From contig OU612069.1 of the NCBI GenBank assembly GCA_914767715.1, positions 17,107,387 to 17,171,386 on the forward strand: a DNA stretch of 64,000 nt, written 5' to 3'. Position numbers and translations under genes: made by a program. The DNA comes from Membranipora membranacea. Its lineage: Eukaryota > Bryozoa > Gymnolaemata > Cheilostomatida > Membraniporidae. Below the pieces are notes generated by a model that ran no database searches, was not told the DNA's origin, and saw only the letters and a program-made list of their open reading frames with translations. Below, in pieces: positions 1-13,710 of this stretch (positions are counted from its first letter, which is position 1; every line of letters begins with the position of its first letter).

Positions 1-735
1 TGCAGACTTAACTCATTCACTTTATAGCTGGTGTAACATACAAATCAGATGACTTCGTCAAGGACCATGGGATGTGAAATAAGTAGAGACAGCAAAGCTC
101 AGACAATTCTATAATAGAATCGCTAATGTCGTTTCCCTCTGTTTCCGTAAGTTACCCATGTTGACGTCCCTTGTTTATGGTACTGAATTAACTGTTGTTT
201 CCTATGACAAGAACATGCTTTTTCGAAGTGACATTTTGATATCATAGAAAATAACAAATGTGCAGTTGACGTGTTTTGGCCTGGAGTGGCTACTATAAAA
301 GCACTGGGAGCCCAATGCAAGTCAAGCTTATTGGAACCAAAACTTAAAAGCCATCATATCTATTGGATAAAAGACTGCTGTATTTTCGTATCACAGTTGG
401 CTGTATCTTACACACCATTGTCACACCAGGTTGGTTAAAATAAAATTTAGTGATTAAGTAAAACACATAGTTGGATTTCTTCTCCCCTGACCTCGTAAAT
501 AGAACCTGGATGATGCAAGAAAATATCGTACACTGGCAAAATAACCCAGTACATGGCCATTAAAATCTATTGGTAATGTTATTTGTATTGGTATAATTGA
601 CCTAATCATTTTGTTCTGTCTGATGATCTGAGTCTATGAACTAGGCCACATGACTGCTTCTCAAGACCCAAAGTTACCCTCCCGACACCGCCTCAAACAT
701 CTAAAAGGCCTTGCAGTTCCCCGAGACTGCATGCA
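1..735. other. No gene recognised
   Basis: AT-rich sequence with short frames only. No splice-supported coding exon or repeat was recognised. Confidence 0.5.
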
Positions 736-964
736 GGCTCTCGGCCTATAGGCTAAGATCAAATTGTCATGGCCAATGGCTGATTAGTGCCTGTTTCAGT
801 TTCTGGCAGCTTGCTGCAAACTCACGATTAGGAGGTCCACCATGGCCTCACCTCTAGGATGCATTCTAGTTTACTAGGGTGTATAACACTCTCGGTACGA
901 GGACTACGGGAAACTTGAGTCCCTCTTTAGGGGCAGCCGACCCTCTGTTTTGTCATTAACAGGG
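736..964 (+). mobile_element. SINE with U2 snRNA-like head, copy 1
   Basis: The head reads CTCTCGGCCTATAGGCTAAG followed by atcaaattgt, close to the 5' end of metazoan U2 snRNA. The body is shared with the copies at 6460 and 10223, including ACGATTAGGAGGTCC, GGCCTCACCTCTAGGATGC and CCCTCTTTAGGGGCAGCC. It ends near ttaacaggg. Confidence 0.8.
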
Positions 965-2689
965 CCTGCAGGCTCTGCGCGATACCATACTTGCACAGCT
1001 GCTGTAATTGGTGTTTTCTAGCCTGTCTTGACAAGACACCTTACCCCCCCCCCCAGCAGACTCCGTGGACTTGACATTATGTCTTTTAATGAGAAATAAC
1101 CCATTGTGAAGGGTACACATATTTTGTGACGGTGACCATCCAATAGTGTGGGCATTTGGGGTGTAGGGAAGGCAACTGGAAATTTCACAGACATGAATAT
1201 AATATATATAGCTGAGGTTCTAGTATTGATAATTTTGTAGGTTTGTCATGGTAGCAACTCTGCGCCAGCAGCCGTTTCCTGTAATTGAGATTCGACGGCC
1301 AACAATGGATGTACTAGTTTAGATATTACACCTGGATATCTATTTTTCCCACCCAGTGCCCCAGCGGTTGAGGGTGGGATATCAACGCACAGTGTTAGAT
1401 GTGGAAAGTATGAGTTGGGGGGATAACAACCAGGCAGAGTCCCAGCCGCCAGAGCTCTGTGGTGATTACAATTGAAAATGTATCAAGTTGAGCCATACTT
1501 TGGAAAACTCATATTGTTACTATCAGCTGGCTGTAACCTGGGTTATGAAATAAAGGGGGATGCATCCCCCAGGACAAAGTAGGAAGGGGGACATCATCCC
1601 TTTGTATCTCTCTAAATTCTTACACTATCTACGCATATAGATGTCAATGAGAGCTTCACACTATCATTCAGTAGATTTCCAGTTTAACAGGTTTAATAGC
1701 CTCTTTTACTGGTCTAAATATTTATAGAATAAGTCAGAGCGGCTAAAGTTCTGCGACCGCGAGAACTATCAGAGCCCTGTGCTTATTATTCGAAAGACGC
1801 CACAAAGGAAGAAAAAGATTTTTATAATAGGATAGTGGGAGGCTGAATTTGATTAGAATACTTTGATATCAAAACAAGAAGCGTTATGACTTGTGCTATT
1901 CAGGCCAACCATAAAGAGTGAAATCTTCTTTTTTTTTTTCATTCTTGATGATATTCTAAGTTTTCTCACGGGAGGTAAAGTTACGGTATGGTACTCCCAT
2001 TCGACTCATTCTGATTCCCCTCTTCTGTTCAGACATTAGCCAATGTCATTGAATACATTATATCCACTGATTCCTAGTTGAGCTACAAAATCTTCTCTGG
2101 ACATTGTTCAACACGGTTGTCAGAAGCAGTCAGCCCCAACTAATTTATATTGTGTGGAGCAAGCCGATAGAAGTTGGTTGGATGCATGCCGAAGTGGTTT
2201 TTAAACAAAACAATTTATCTAGTATGTAGGAATATATACGGTATCTATACAGTTTTTATATTATAATATCAAGGCTCGAAGGGTGAGGTTTCAAACAGAC
2301 ATTACATAACAGGCTATCCTAAGGCAAAACAATTGAATTATATAACAATAATTGGAACTATCTCATCAATATTTTTTTAAGTTTAAAATTTAATTTCTCT
2401 TGAACTGACAAACTTAGAGGTGTAGAACTAGGACATAGTATTGACACAACCTACCTACACATATAAATGCTGCCAAATGCCATTATAATGAATTGAACCA
2501 TCTGGACTATAACCCTGAATAACGTTCTAACTGGCAGACTCACAGGTGTCTAAGTCTAAGTCGTCATTGCGGAGAGGGCTACCCCTCTAAAGTACAGGTA
2601 CAGGGACCCATGGTACTCAAGCCGCAGCCTATGCACTTGCCCGCCGGATTCCCGGCAACATTTTTTATCGAAGAGGCAGAGGGAGATCT
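965..2689. other. No gene recognised
   Basis: AT-rich sequence. A run of 11 C lies at 1044-1054. The stretch 2570-2690 may be the 3' part of the SINE on the minus strand. No coding exon was recognised. Confidence 0.5.
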
Positions 2690-2885
2690 TTTAACTGCAT
2701 GTGGGGTGTGCAAACACAGAGGGGACCTCCTGTATTTTTAGTCCCCTTCCGTAAGGACCTGGCTAGGATGAGTGGCACGCCAGTACCAAATGAGAAATGA
2801 ATGCCAGCTCCGGGAATTGAACCTGGACTTCACAGATCATAAGTCCTCACCCTTAACCATCAGACCACTCCTGACTCAGAGGTGT
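2690..2885 (-). mobile_element. tRNA-type SINE, family B, copy 1
   Basis: Minus strand: an A-box-like segment (TGGTCTGATGGTTAAGG), then a B box (GGTTCAATTCC) about 30 bases later, then a body with CTAGCCAGGTCCTTACGG. The same order and body are found at 33173-33331. The lower-coordinate end may extend to about 2570, but there is no second copy there to check it. Confidence 0.7.
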
Positions 2886-5800
2886 AGAAACCAGATATTT
2901 GAAATCATCATAAATTCTGATCTAGAAAAATTTAATTCTATATTGCCCGAATTCCGTTAAAATAAACACATTTTTTTGAGCACTTATAGCTAGGTGTCTT
3001 CTGGACTAATGTTGTGTTTTTAATGGAAATATGAGATGGATTAAAGTCTCCTCTAGCCTTGTTTTGCCATTAGGGCATGAAAACCTTAGCAAAATTAATG
3101 TTCTAAAGTCTGCTACAAACAGGCAACTATACGCGGATCTCATCAGTTTTACACTCAAATTTCAGACTCAACGTTTTGCATATTGAAGGACAGATTCACG
3201 TTGTATCTAAGTTGTTCTCACCAAATCTCTGAGATATAGGGTGGACGGGGATTCGAAACAAAATGTTGCTCTTCCTGCCAGCCTATAGAAAAATATGCAG
3301 CAATAGCAAAACCGTCCTGAATTGGGTAGAGGGCAATGATCAAGGAAAATGTAGTCACTTAATAAATTCAGGGATTAGTGGTTTAATACGCAGCATGGAT
3401 GTTTTTGGGGATACTAAATCAGTATACAAACTTGTCTTTGTCTATAGTTGTGTCAGTAATCTGATCTAGCTATAATTCTGCTCTGGCTGACGTCCCAGTA
3501 ACGGCCTTTAAAAACTCAGGCAAGCTATTTGTCAAATGTTTACAAGTGGTTGGCTGTAGCGTTACTAAACTTTTGGACCAATTAAATATGAGAAATTGTT
3601 TCCAGCAATCATACATAAATTCCCATAAGCTTTTTCAGGGCCTGATATGTTCCCTTAATCCATGAATATATATATCAGTGCATTTAGCTGTAGTTGTTTC
3701 CTGCTCTCATCTGGTAAAAGGTTAATGTGTTGGTACGATCACATTTTATTCATTTGTCAATCTAGAAGCTTCCTTGTTGTGCAATATTTTCAGATATTTA
3801 TTAGGACCCTTTATGCGTACAGGTCATGCTTTACATTGAGCTAACAGTAAGCTGTTGTTCGATGCTATCAATGCAAAAAATCTGTGGTGTTAGAGCATGC
3901 TGGGTTTGCTTGTTATGCCGGTATGAGGACGTTAATTCTTAGTCATTAGGTACATATTGAAGAAACTTTCATTTTAGTTTAACATACACATTGTTTACTG
4001 CTCCATCGAAACAATCCTTACTGATGTTGCTTGAATTGGATAACAAATAGGTCACAGCTGTCAAATGAATGAAATAAAATTAGAATGATGAAGGATGAAA
4101 AGCAACTGTGGTAACAACATTTCTTGACTTATAGTTATCTGTTGGTTGTTAATGTATCTTTCATGTTAGAGAGGTTGGAAATATGGCCTTGAATGTGAAA
4201 TATGACAACTTCTGGGTGTCGGGAAAACATCACATTTCACTTTCAATTTGGTATGACAATGGTACATTATAACTCATTGTAATAGATTGTCTTTGCTATT
4301 GTCTTGAGCTCGTAATTCTGAATCACGATAGTGTGAAAAGTGACCACAAAGGTGAATTGTATACATAAAAAAAATTCCACCTAGCCTGAGACGGCGGTTA
4401 AAATATACCCATCCTATCTTATATCTTTTATCTATATCATGCTGTGTTGTAACAATATTAATAATTTAGTGGAAGAGTGCTTGTTTGGTTACGAATTAGG
4501 AGACAAGGTTATCAAGCTTATCAAGCTTGTCAAGTCAGGCTAAGATGAAATGTCAGTGTGGCTGTATTCATAAATCAAGAAAATCAATTCATTCATATGA
4601 CAAAGCTATGCCTCGCACGACCTGTTTTGTTACCTGCATAAATGCTATGCACAAATGATGCACTGCAGGCTAAACTGACTATTGCAGTTTCTCTATCAAT
4701 TGTCTTGTTACCAATCAGTCACATCACATACTTGAAGGCAATCACCCAGGAAGTTTGAGAGGCCATAACTTCCTCAATATTTGGATTCTAAAGCTGGAAT
4801 TCACTCACATGATAGATTAAAATATGGAGACTAAGATGTGATACGAAAGAGCAGCCTCAAACTAAGTATTTAAGTTTCCATCCTTCATTCCTGAGGTGAC
4901 TTAATGTTTTGATATTAGAAATTGTTCTATTTTAAATTAAGCTCTAATCCCATAATTGCTAAAGTACAGTGCAGCTTTTAATAACCAACCATATATTTGC
5001 ATAACAATAGATTTAAACTCAGACCATCATACCATTTTTAAAAACATCAGTGTCATTTGAGTTGCCAGGCACATCCGTAACAAAGAATTTAAACTTTATA
5101 CCTTCATACCTTCTCCTATTCTAATTTATGGAGTTTTAAGCCTACACTATTTGATACTATGCAACATATGATCGCACTCAATGACACTCAATCACAACAC
5201 GATTCTGTGATTTAAACACCTTCTATACTATCTAATTAATACTTAGCGGCTGAATAAACTAATGTTTGTAAGTTTATAATTATTGCCAGCTTTTATTCAA
5301 TCTGTTCTATTTTTATGTCACAAGCTTACTATTTATATACCGTTATCAATGTCATGACATTTTGTTAATTGACCTATTTACATACACACACATTTTAATC
5401 ACACTTTCCTTATTATACAGGGTACAATAATAAAAGGAAGAATTCAACATCACTTCACTATAGTTGCCATCGTTCAGTCCACAAGAATTAAACCTGTACA
5501 CTTATGATGCCACAGTAAGGAAAAGGTCCTTTCTTTGAACATGCTGAATAGTTTGGTGTAGGATTCTGGGTTTGATTTATGACTAAGCTGGCTTGCTTCA
5601 AGATCAATCATTTGATCCCTTTGACCATGGTGTCTGACTTGCTTGGCTTATGGGCCTCCAATTCGGAGTCATCTTCAATTCTTTGTTCGACTCCTCAATG
5701 CTCTTTTGAATTTAAATGGTCATGGGCTTCACATTGTAGACCCTACCAACTTGATAGTCGGCTTCATAGACTTTGGTACCGTTCCTGCTATTTAGCAGTT

Positions 5801-6459
5801 GCCTTAAGAAGGTTGTCCTTTCTCTATTTTGGGACATACATTGGAAAATAGAGTTAAAATTGCTTCTCCCAGACAAAAATCAGCCCAGTACAAAAACACT
5901 TTCAATGATTAGTATGTTAAGCATTGAAAACTCTTTGGGACATGGTTTTGGATATAATTTCTGTGTACTAGATGCTCATCTAGGTCGATTTTCGACTGAT
6001 TGATCAGTATACAAAAAGAGAGAGGACCACCCTACAGCCATAGGAAGTTTGATATTGTCTCATGTGCTCAGCTGTCGGAGCTCACCACTTCAAGCCCAGT
6101 GTTGTGAGACGGACTGAGTCGTCCCCTCCCAGCAAGAAAGGGCACAACTCAGACAATTATTTAACACCTTATTACACTAATTGGGCGGCTATAATGACAA
6201 ACTGTTGCGGTGACACGGCAGTTTTCAAGTAATTGTTTCCTTGAACTTAAACTCTCTGTTAATCGTTGCCTCGTTGCTCGGAAAAGAGGGTGAATGACAC
6301 CATTGTCAAGCATACTTAGGGGCTTACAGGCATAGGACCTTTTGAGGCGCACATTAATTAAGATAATGTTGCTAGTGGCAACAGTCATCCATTTAGACTT
6401 ATCTGAGTTAGGCTCAGACATCACCTCTAGCAGCATAATGCACTCTGGGTTATTTTTGG
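2886..6459. other. No gene recognised
   Basis: Long AT-rich stretch with short unrelated frames. A faint kinase-like string near 5715-5790 was judged too weak to annotate. Confidence 0.5.
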
Positions 6460-6690
6460 ATTGCTTCTCGCCCTATTGGCTAAGATCAAAGTGTCACTGC
6501 CAATGGCCGATAAGTGCCAGTTCAGTTTTGGCAGCTCGCTGCACATCCACGATTAGGAGGTCTTCTATGGCCTCACCTCTAGGATGCATTCTAGTTTTCT
6601 AGGATGTATCACATTCTCAGTATGAGGATTTAGTGCACCTTGCGTCCCTCTTTAGGGGCAGCCCAATCTTCTGTTACTTACTAAACAGCA
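6460..6690 (+). mobile_element. SINE with U2 snRNA-like head, copy 2
   Basis: The head reads ATTGCTTCTCGCCCTATTGG then CTAAGATCAAAGTGT, which is the U2 snRNA start with a few changes. The body matches copies 1 and 3 to the CCCTCTTTAGGGGCAGCCC segment; the last 15 bases have diverged. Confidence 0.8.
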
Positions 6691-9600
6691 ATTGCTAGCC
6701 AGCAGCCAAATATTATACTGTGCATTGACGGGTTGCTTACAGCAGTTCAACGACAGGATATCACTATACCACCTCGTGGTTGGGCGATACTCAGGAACCA
6801 AGTATCATACATAGCTCACTCGCTTACCACAGTTCCAGATGGTACCAAGTTACCATGTTAGCCGAGTTCCAGATCGCAGTTCAGCACCTACCATCCTCTG
6901 AACCACCTCCGGGTGTGGGCGATACCAAGTATCATATAGCGCGGCTAGTAGATTTGGATCACCAATCTCTATATACCACCTCAGTAGTGGATGATAATGT
7001 GTTCTCATAATATAGCAGATTTACAGATTAATCACCCCAGTCTCAGTAATTATTATAGAAGAGTTGCCAAGATTACATGAAAAGATTTTTGCCTAAAACA
7101 AGTAGCATATGTTAGCACTTATTAAAGCTTCGAGGGCAACCCTGAGCCAATCCGATTACCTCTGTACCAGCTTACCTGGCATTAGCTCCCTCCCACCCGC
7201 CAGCCAATAAAAGCCAACACATGGGCCCGATGATGCACACCTCCGTTGTGTCTCCTGCTTATTCACTTATCTCTTTTGTCTGGCTGACATCACTCTTTAG
7301 TTTGTAATATTCTCTCCCAGCTGCCACCAATTTTATAACCTAGCAGGCTGACATTGGTGAGGAGTTATGCTCTTTCAGTGTGTGAAGGGGCAACTCCTAA
7401 CACAATCGCAGTATACAGATACATCCAAGTTGGGATGTTGTTCGTAATGGACCAGTGCCAATACCTGACATACACTCAAACTAGAGTATTGTGAATCAAA
7501 GGAAATCAAAGAATCTTTGGACCGAAACATAAATTAAGTCTTTGCTGTACAAAATAGGGGTAAATAATGAGTACGGGTAGAATCATCAGTGTTAATCACA
7601 CATAAAATGGTAATGGTGCTGTTTATATATAAACAAATTAAATTATATAAATATATATAAAGACGTATTATAGTTCGTCATATATTTATAGTGATAGGCC
7701 TCAGGAGGGACTCGCAACGATTTATACATTGCTGTTTTGATGATGAATGAACAACCCTTTGTTAGAGGGTAGGGGTATTGAGATTTCAAGTTATCCCCAG
7801 ATCTGCTTGAAGCACGAAAACTTTTTCGGATCTGGGGTAGGCAAATAAAAATCAGGGTAGAAAAGATCTGGAGTTGAGCTAGCTGGATTGGAGTTGAAGT
7901 CAACTTTGTGGAAGAAGAAGAGATTACTGCTCATCTTCCCCAAACCACCGACCCTCCTACTAGTAACACATAGAGACATGCACTAGTATGTAGTTTGACC
8001 GACCACGGGTATCACACCTTGATATGATAACGCTATTATGATATTGCGTGCAAACAACACTCACTGGGATGCGATTTGGCTGAAGTGGAAGAGCTATAGT
8101 TAGTCAATGAATACTTGGTAGTGTGGAAGAATGGCAGGCTGAGTCCATACAGGGATGCACTCAGTTTTGTTAGCGTGTTGTAGCTGTGACAGTTAAAGCT
8201 TTAATTACAACCAACCAAAACCTTGCTTGATGAACTGACCTTTAATTGATCTCAGAATTCAAAATTTCCACCGATTGAAAGCCTTAGATAGCTATAACAG
8301 CCAATGGAATATGATTGTAGTCTGGTAACCTAGTAATAATCAATTGAACTCCTGAAAAACTGGGGTGATAAATTCAACCTCTGCATAAGCCCGGGTCGGG
8401 GGTATTGCCTACGCACCGGCTGGCAGACATTTGTCTGGAACTTTATTTCGATGTTGGCCTTGAATTATTGGTAATACTTGAAGTCAATAGTTTTGTTAGG
8501 TGGGTGGTTGTGCGAGAGAACACGTGCAGTTAGACTGTCCCGGCTTGTCTAGAAAGGTTAGCCTGCACAATGATTAACATCAGCAGGACTGTTCACATCA
8601 CTTTGGTGACCAAGCCTTATCCCCATATCCTTAGATTTTTTGTTTGTTACGACAGTCTAATTGCTATTTACTAATTGATAACGGCTTACTTTTTGTTGTC
8701 TGCTGTCATCCATTGTCCTCAGGTCTCATGTGTTTTCTGTGATCAGCAGGAAACTTCAGCTGTAAATAAAATCAAATTGAATTGATGGCAACACACCCAA
8801 TAGAATTTTGTCTATCTTACAACCTTGGACTTTACTGGTTACGAAATTTGAACAAATTTTTTTTTCTTACCTAGATACCCATGTTATTAAAGTAAGGATA
8901 AAACGCTTTGTTTTCACAACCCCCCACCTACTGATAAGTCATGATATGTAAGCCTGTTAACATTGTGTATATCTGATAATTTCAACTAACTCATGTAGTC
9001 CAAAGCCTGAGAAGCATGAATTGAGATTTCATATGGCCAACCCAACACATGAATAAGAGCAGGCGCATATGATGTACTGAGGTTGAATTGACACCCTCTT
9101 TCAGAGATGCAAATACTTTGAGTTTGGGAGACCCAGTTAAAGCTAGGAATTGCTGATTTGATATGTTATGTTCTTCAAGATAGATGTTGGCATTTTAATG
9201 TGGGGTCATTAATATATACTTCATATCGATGCGTAGGGTAACTAAATGGTGTGTACCGATCCGCTCACACATACTAAGAAAAAGAGGAGGTAAAAATAAT
9301 AAGCAAAAAGTTCAAATATGGGCTAGTTGATGTCCACGTAAATTGCCGACATATTCTCTGGATTTGTTATCATATCAGATAATCTCACTCCCTAGTCTAT
9401 TGCGCATCAAGAAGAACATCTATCTACGGACTATGGTGAATGCAAATAAAACTGTGTATATGTTCTATATACTAGCCATTGCTACAACATAATTGTACAT
9501 CCTTTCAAAAATTGATCCTTCATATCCAAATCCAAATCTGACAAAATGCCAATTACTCTGCCATCTCTTTCATCAATATCAATAAGTCTTTACAGTTTTC

Positions 9601-9991
9601 TATCAGATTGTAATATTAATTGCTGGTATTATCAGATCAACTACTTGCTTGTTTGTCTAATTCCCTGTGATTGTAAAAGTAGGCATCATTCCATGGTTTA
9701 GGTTTATTTACGCTGTCAAGAGAATAGGCGTTTTAGAGATTTATGGTTGTGAACTCCACACAAAGAAAATGTCTCACCTTGATAAAGACAAGTGATAGAT
9801 AGAGTCCTTTACTCTAGATGGTGTAGAGCAAAGTACGTTGTTGTTCCACTATTCTTATAATGTTATAACTCTGAACATCTGTATGAAAAAATTAATAATA
9901 ATTATTCTAAGATTCTAAGCCTCATTATTATATATGCGTATGTGAATGGGCGTCACATGGGTTACATCGTTATATGCCTCACATCACATTA
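6691..9991. other. No gene recognised; one short internal repeat
   Basis: Segments at about 6768-6812 and 6901-6938 share ACCACCTC, GGGCGATAC and CCAAGTATCATA, so a small repeat or decayed element lies here. The rest is AT-rich and shows no coding exon. Confidence 0.5.
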
Positions 9992-10223
9992 CCCTGTTTA
10001 TGACAAAACAGAAGGTGGGCTGCCCCTAAAGAGGGACGCAAGTTGCCCGGAGTCCTCGTACTGAGAGTGTGATACATCCTAGGAGACTAGAATTCATCCT
10101 AAATGTGAGGCCATAATGGACCTCCTAATCGTGAGTGTGCAGCAAGCTGCCGGAAACTGAAACAAGCACTAATCGCCCGTTGGCAGTGACACTTTGATCT
10201 TAGCCAATAGGCCGAGAAGTGAT
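9992..10223 (-). mobile_element. SINE with U2 snRNA-like head, copy 3
   Basis: On the minus strand it begins ATCACTTCTCGGCCTATTGG then CTAAGATCAAAGTGT. Over about 35 bases it differs from U2 snRNA at only a few positions. The roughly 195-bp body is shared with the other two copies and ends ttctgttttgtcataaacaggg. This is the best-preserved head of the three. Confidence 0.85.
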
Positions 10224-12179
10224 CACAGATGCCCCTGTACCTCCTAGTACTGTGATTGATGTTTTGAAGTGGAATAGACTTTTCCTGTCATGTTTCTTGG
10301 CTTATGCCTGTCAAAAGATGTTATCAGCAAGATTGATCAAGCCATATTACATCACCTTGCATAATTTAACTACCAGATGTAGATTGACGTCAAATACCTC
10401 TACAAATACTTCTTATCAACATGATACAATACGCACCATGAACAGCCTTATCTCTTTTCAACTTTACAATGATATACATGAGGTGAGTAAGGTGGCTCGG
10501 AAAAAGGTCATAATTAAAGCTAAGAACAAATATAAAGGGCTGATTATGCGCTTTACTCCCTGGAATGATCTGAAAGGCAGTACAATAGCTTCCAAAATTA
10601 ATATGCATTAATTCTTCAAAGAGCCCGTCATGACCACAGTTGTAGATAGGGCTCCCCCCACACAGGACTGTCTATAATATCTATAAATTAAGAATCCCAA
10701 TCTATAAACTTAAGCGGCTGCGATGGCATGCGGCTTTTGGACTAATTAATGCCATAAAATCCTTTAAATTAACAATCTATTGTACCTACCGTAATGATGT
10801 ATCATATCAGATACAACCCTCCGTTTGCTCTGCTCTGCTTTGCTACACAACGACCATACACACACTAAGAGAGCACAGGAGACACACAGCACTGACAGCA
10901 CTTGAGAGATACATTAAGAAATCTATAAATCTATATCTTTACTTGCATCTATCTATGCCTACAAGCCTATAAGCTAAGAAATGGTCATCTATAATCTATA
11001 CTATAAGTAGGGGGGGGGGGGGGCCCGTAGATAGTGGAAGTTTAAAATGTAATGTGTATGTATACGGCGGAAAGAAAGCTACGAGCAATGGACATTCTGC
11101 CATCAAAGTTCATTGACTTTTTGTTCTCATGACAGGAGCCTTATAATATGGCTTATAATGCACACTTGATAGTCATAAACTTAGGGTACAACATATCTGG
11201 GCGTGACCACGATAAGCCTATTGGTCACACAGGGAGGGTTGTGACATGATACCATATTATTTTCCACAGATCCTCTAAATCCAGACAATTTTGATCAATG
11301 TATGCATTCTAAGTGCTCTGACAGCGGCAAAAGCAATTTAATGTAATTGTCCTAATACTTCAATATCCCATAGACTATATCATGAGCAATGCTTCCCTAC
11401 TTATCACAGCGCATTCAAAATTCACTCAGGTGCATGTCCTAGACAGAGATACAGTTAACTCACCTTGTACTTGTCATCCTATGATCAGCACCTCTCTGGT
11501 TTGTCAGCTTCTTGTCCGTCAGTCCGTCAGTGACAACAAAGATTTGCTCCCAATAAAAATCTCGGTTTGCTTCTCGGTTTAAATTCTCCCGTCTATGTGA
11601 AACAATCCAAGCCAGCGATTGTCGATCTACCGTCACAAGTTAAGAATGTGGAATGATTTGGGTCACGTTTCTCATGATTCAAAATACTGTTATCACTAAG
11701 TTGTGTTATCATATTGAGGCTTGTGTTGGATTGAAGTACTGTGTGGGTACTATCAGCATCTCACAATGTTTACTCAGGCTAGCCTAAAACCTGATAAGAA
11801 CTGCTGTCAAATATTAAGCAGTTTTTCTACCACAAATATAAAATGATACATAAGGTTGTGAATGAAAGTAAAACTTTTTCAACAAGCTCCATGGTCAAAA
11901 TTTAGAACAGAAGTTACATTTTCAATGCCATCTAAGTATAAATCTAGACTATTTTTAGAGATTAATTGTACCAATTATGCTAACCCTGGTTTAGAGTTAC
12001 TACAAACAAAAATGTTCACGATCAAATATTCTTAGTCAGATTGCGTGCCTTTGTATACTGTCTTGTCACACATTACTAACTTATCAAAGTAAGAATCAAT
12101 GGCAAGTCTATGAGCATACAAAATAAGGGCTCATCACTAATCCATTCATCTCTCACGATGTGTGCTAATGCTGCTGCAC
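10224..12179. other. No gene recognised; poly-G tract
   Basis: A 130-codon plus-strand frame overlaps the SINE edge at 10219 and runs to 10611, but it resembles no family and has no splice context. A run of 14 G lies at 11010-11023. The rest is AT-rich. Confidence 0.5.
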
Positions 12180-12290
12180 TATGAACCCATCCGGATGCCT
12201 ATCGGACAACCGCCGGTTGTCCGCGCGGCATCCGGTTGGCCGTCGGACAACCACCGGATGCCAAATAGGCATCCGGTTGCAAAAATCGCG
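12180..12290. repeat. GC-rich cluster of nested palindromes
   Basis: One hairpin is CGGACAACC-gcc-GGTTGTCCG. Another pairs ACCGGATGCC with GGCATCCGGT across five bases. Further copies of GGATGCC and its complement lie between them. The GC content is far above the surroundings. The block leads into the 43-bp tandem array. Confidence 0.8.
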
Positions 12291-12371
12291 TCCGGACACA
12301 TATTTGACAGAGGCGGATGGGTTCGTAACAGAGAAGGATGGGTTGTAGACACTCATCATCCAAGCATAAGA

Positions 12372-12559
12372 CCCATCCGGACATGTTTTTAGCAGCTAAA
12401 ATTACTGCTCAAAGCCCATCCGGACAGGTCTTTAGCAGCTAAAATTACCGCTCAAAGCCCATCCAGACAGGTTTTTAGCAGCTTAAATTACTGCTCAAAG
12501 CCCATCCGGACAGGTTTTTAGCAGCTAAAATCAATGCTCAAAGCCCATCCGGATGGGCA
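12372..12559 (+). repeat. 43-bp tandem array, about 4.4 copies
   Basis: The unit starts with CCCATCCGGACAGG and continues through TTTAGCAGCTAAAATTACTG to CTCAAAG. Starts lie at 12372, 12415, 12458, 12501 and 12544, exactly 43 bases apart, with a few substitutions. The array ends in a perfect 16-base palindrome, GCCCATCCGGATGGGC. Confidence 0.9.
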
Positions 12560-13454
12560 AAATGTCAAGTGGACATCCACATGCGAGACCAAGGAATAAA
12601 CTCCTTGCCGAGACAATAGAAAATAATAAGTGGTCGTCCATTTCATAAGAACACAAGTGCCAAATGGACGGCAATAATGGCTTGACTACTGCCAAAAAAA
12701 TAAATTCATAATAATAATCATAATGATGACGATGATGTCCTTGTTGGGAGTCGTTTGTGAGTGGGGATAATGCATCATGTGATGTACCTTCAGGTTTACC
12801 TGCATGTGTGTAGGTTCCAAACTCCAGCTGTGTCTTGCAGGAACTTTTATACAGTTGAAGAGGATGATACATATAAGCATTAAGTTGTTATACCCCAAAT
12901 AACAATGTAAATCAGGGAAAGTTCTCCAGTCCTTGATTACATGTAGAGCCAAAAAAAGTTATGGTGAAATGACCAAACTTGAGTCGAGATCGAGGTCAGT
13001 CATAACAGGACCAATAGAATATAAAGTTCAGTCAACTGGACACACTAATACTCATCAAGGTGGCCGGCCACTTAATACTTGAAATGCTTGCTAAACACGG
13101 CCACTTGACAGTGCATTATCAATTATATTGATTTATAAAATGGATGGCCATTTAGCAGTAAAGGACGGGTGTTTAGCACAAGTGGATGGCTATTTAACAG
13201 AGGTAATAAGTGGACGGCCTTTTAGCTGACACATATTTATCACAACAAATGCAACCTGAAATGAATACATCAACTTTATAGAATGTAGCAACAGGTGATA
13301 CATGATTATATGCCTTATAAAAGCATAGTAAGCTAGCTTTAATGGTTTAAGGCATGTTTTACACAATTTTCAAATCATGATACTCTTGTAATCTGTTTTT
13401 TTGCAATAACTGCATATTACCAACAGGTAGCAATCGATGCCAGTGACTTTTTGG
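12560..13454. other. Degenerate repeat with GGACGGCC/TTTAGCA motifs
   Basis: Between about 12580 and 13230 short motifs such as GGATGGCCATTTAGCAG, GGATGGCTATTTAACAG and GGACGGCCTTTTAGC recur in both orientations. They echo the TTTAGCAGC part of the 43-bp tandem unit. No gene is seen. Confidence 0.5.
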
Positions 13455-13710
13455 AGCTGTCTTCTTAATGTCAGAGAGAGGACAACTTTCAGTTGATTCA
13501 GTAAACTGCCTCTCAGATGCATTGTTTATCATGCCACAGCTCACATGTACAGGTGACTGCCACGAACAATGGCCCTGGTAAGAAAACTTCTCAATTGGCG
13601 CGTCTGGTCGCAGTTGGAGGCACCCTCATATTTCACATCAGGGCCTATTGATGCCACCTGATGAGAAGCTGTGGTACTGGCAGTGGTACTTATCATCTCT
13701 TGTGAGTAAC

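Noticed and set aside
5579-6003. Possible phosphotransferase or hydroxylysine-kinase fragment (NGHGLHIVDPTN, VGFIDFG)
   Set aside because: The resemblance covers a short string, needs frame changes and has stops nearby; too weak to call.
9992-10223. A real U2 snRNA gene
   Set aside because: Only the first ~35 bases match U2; the rest is a body shared with two other dispersed copies.
10219-10611. 130-codon plus-strand frame
   Set aside because: It starts within the SINE head, has no recognisable motif and no splice context; probably chance.
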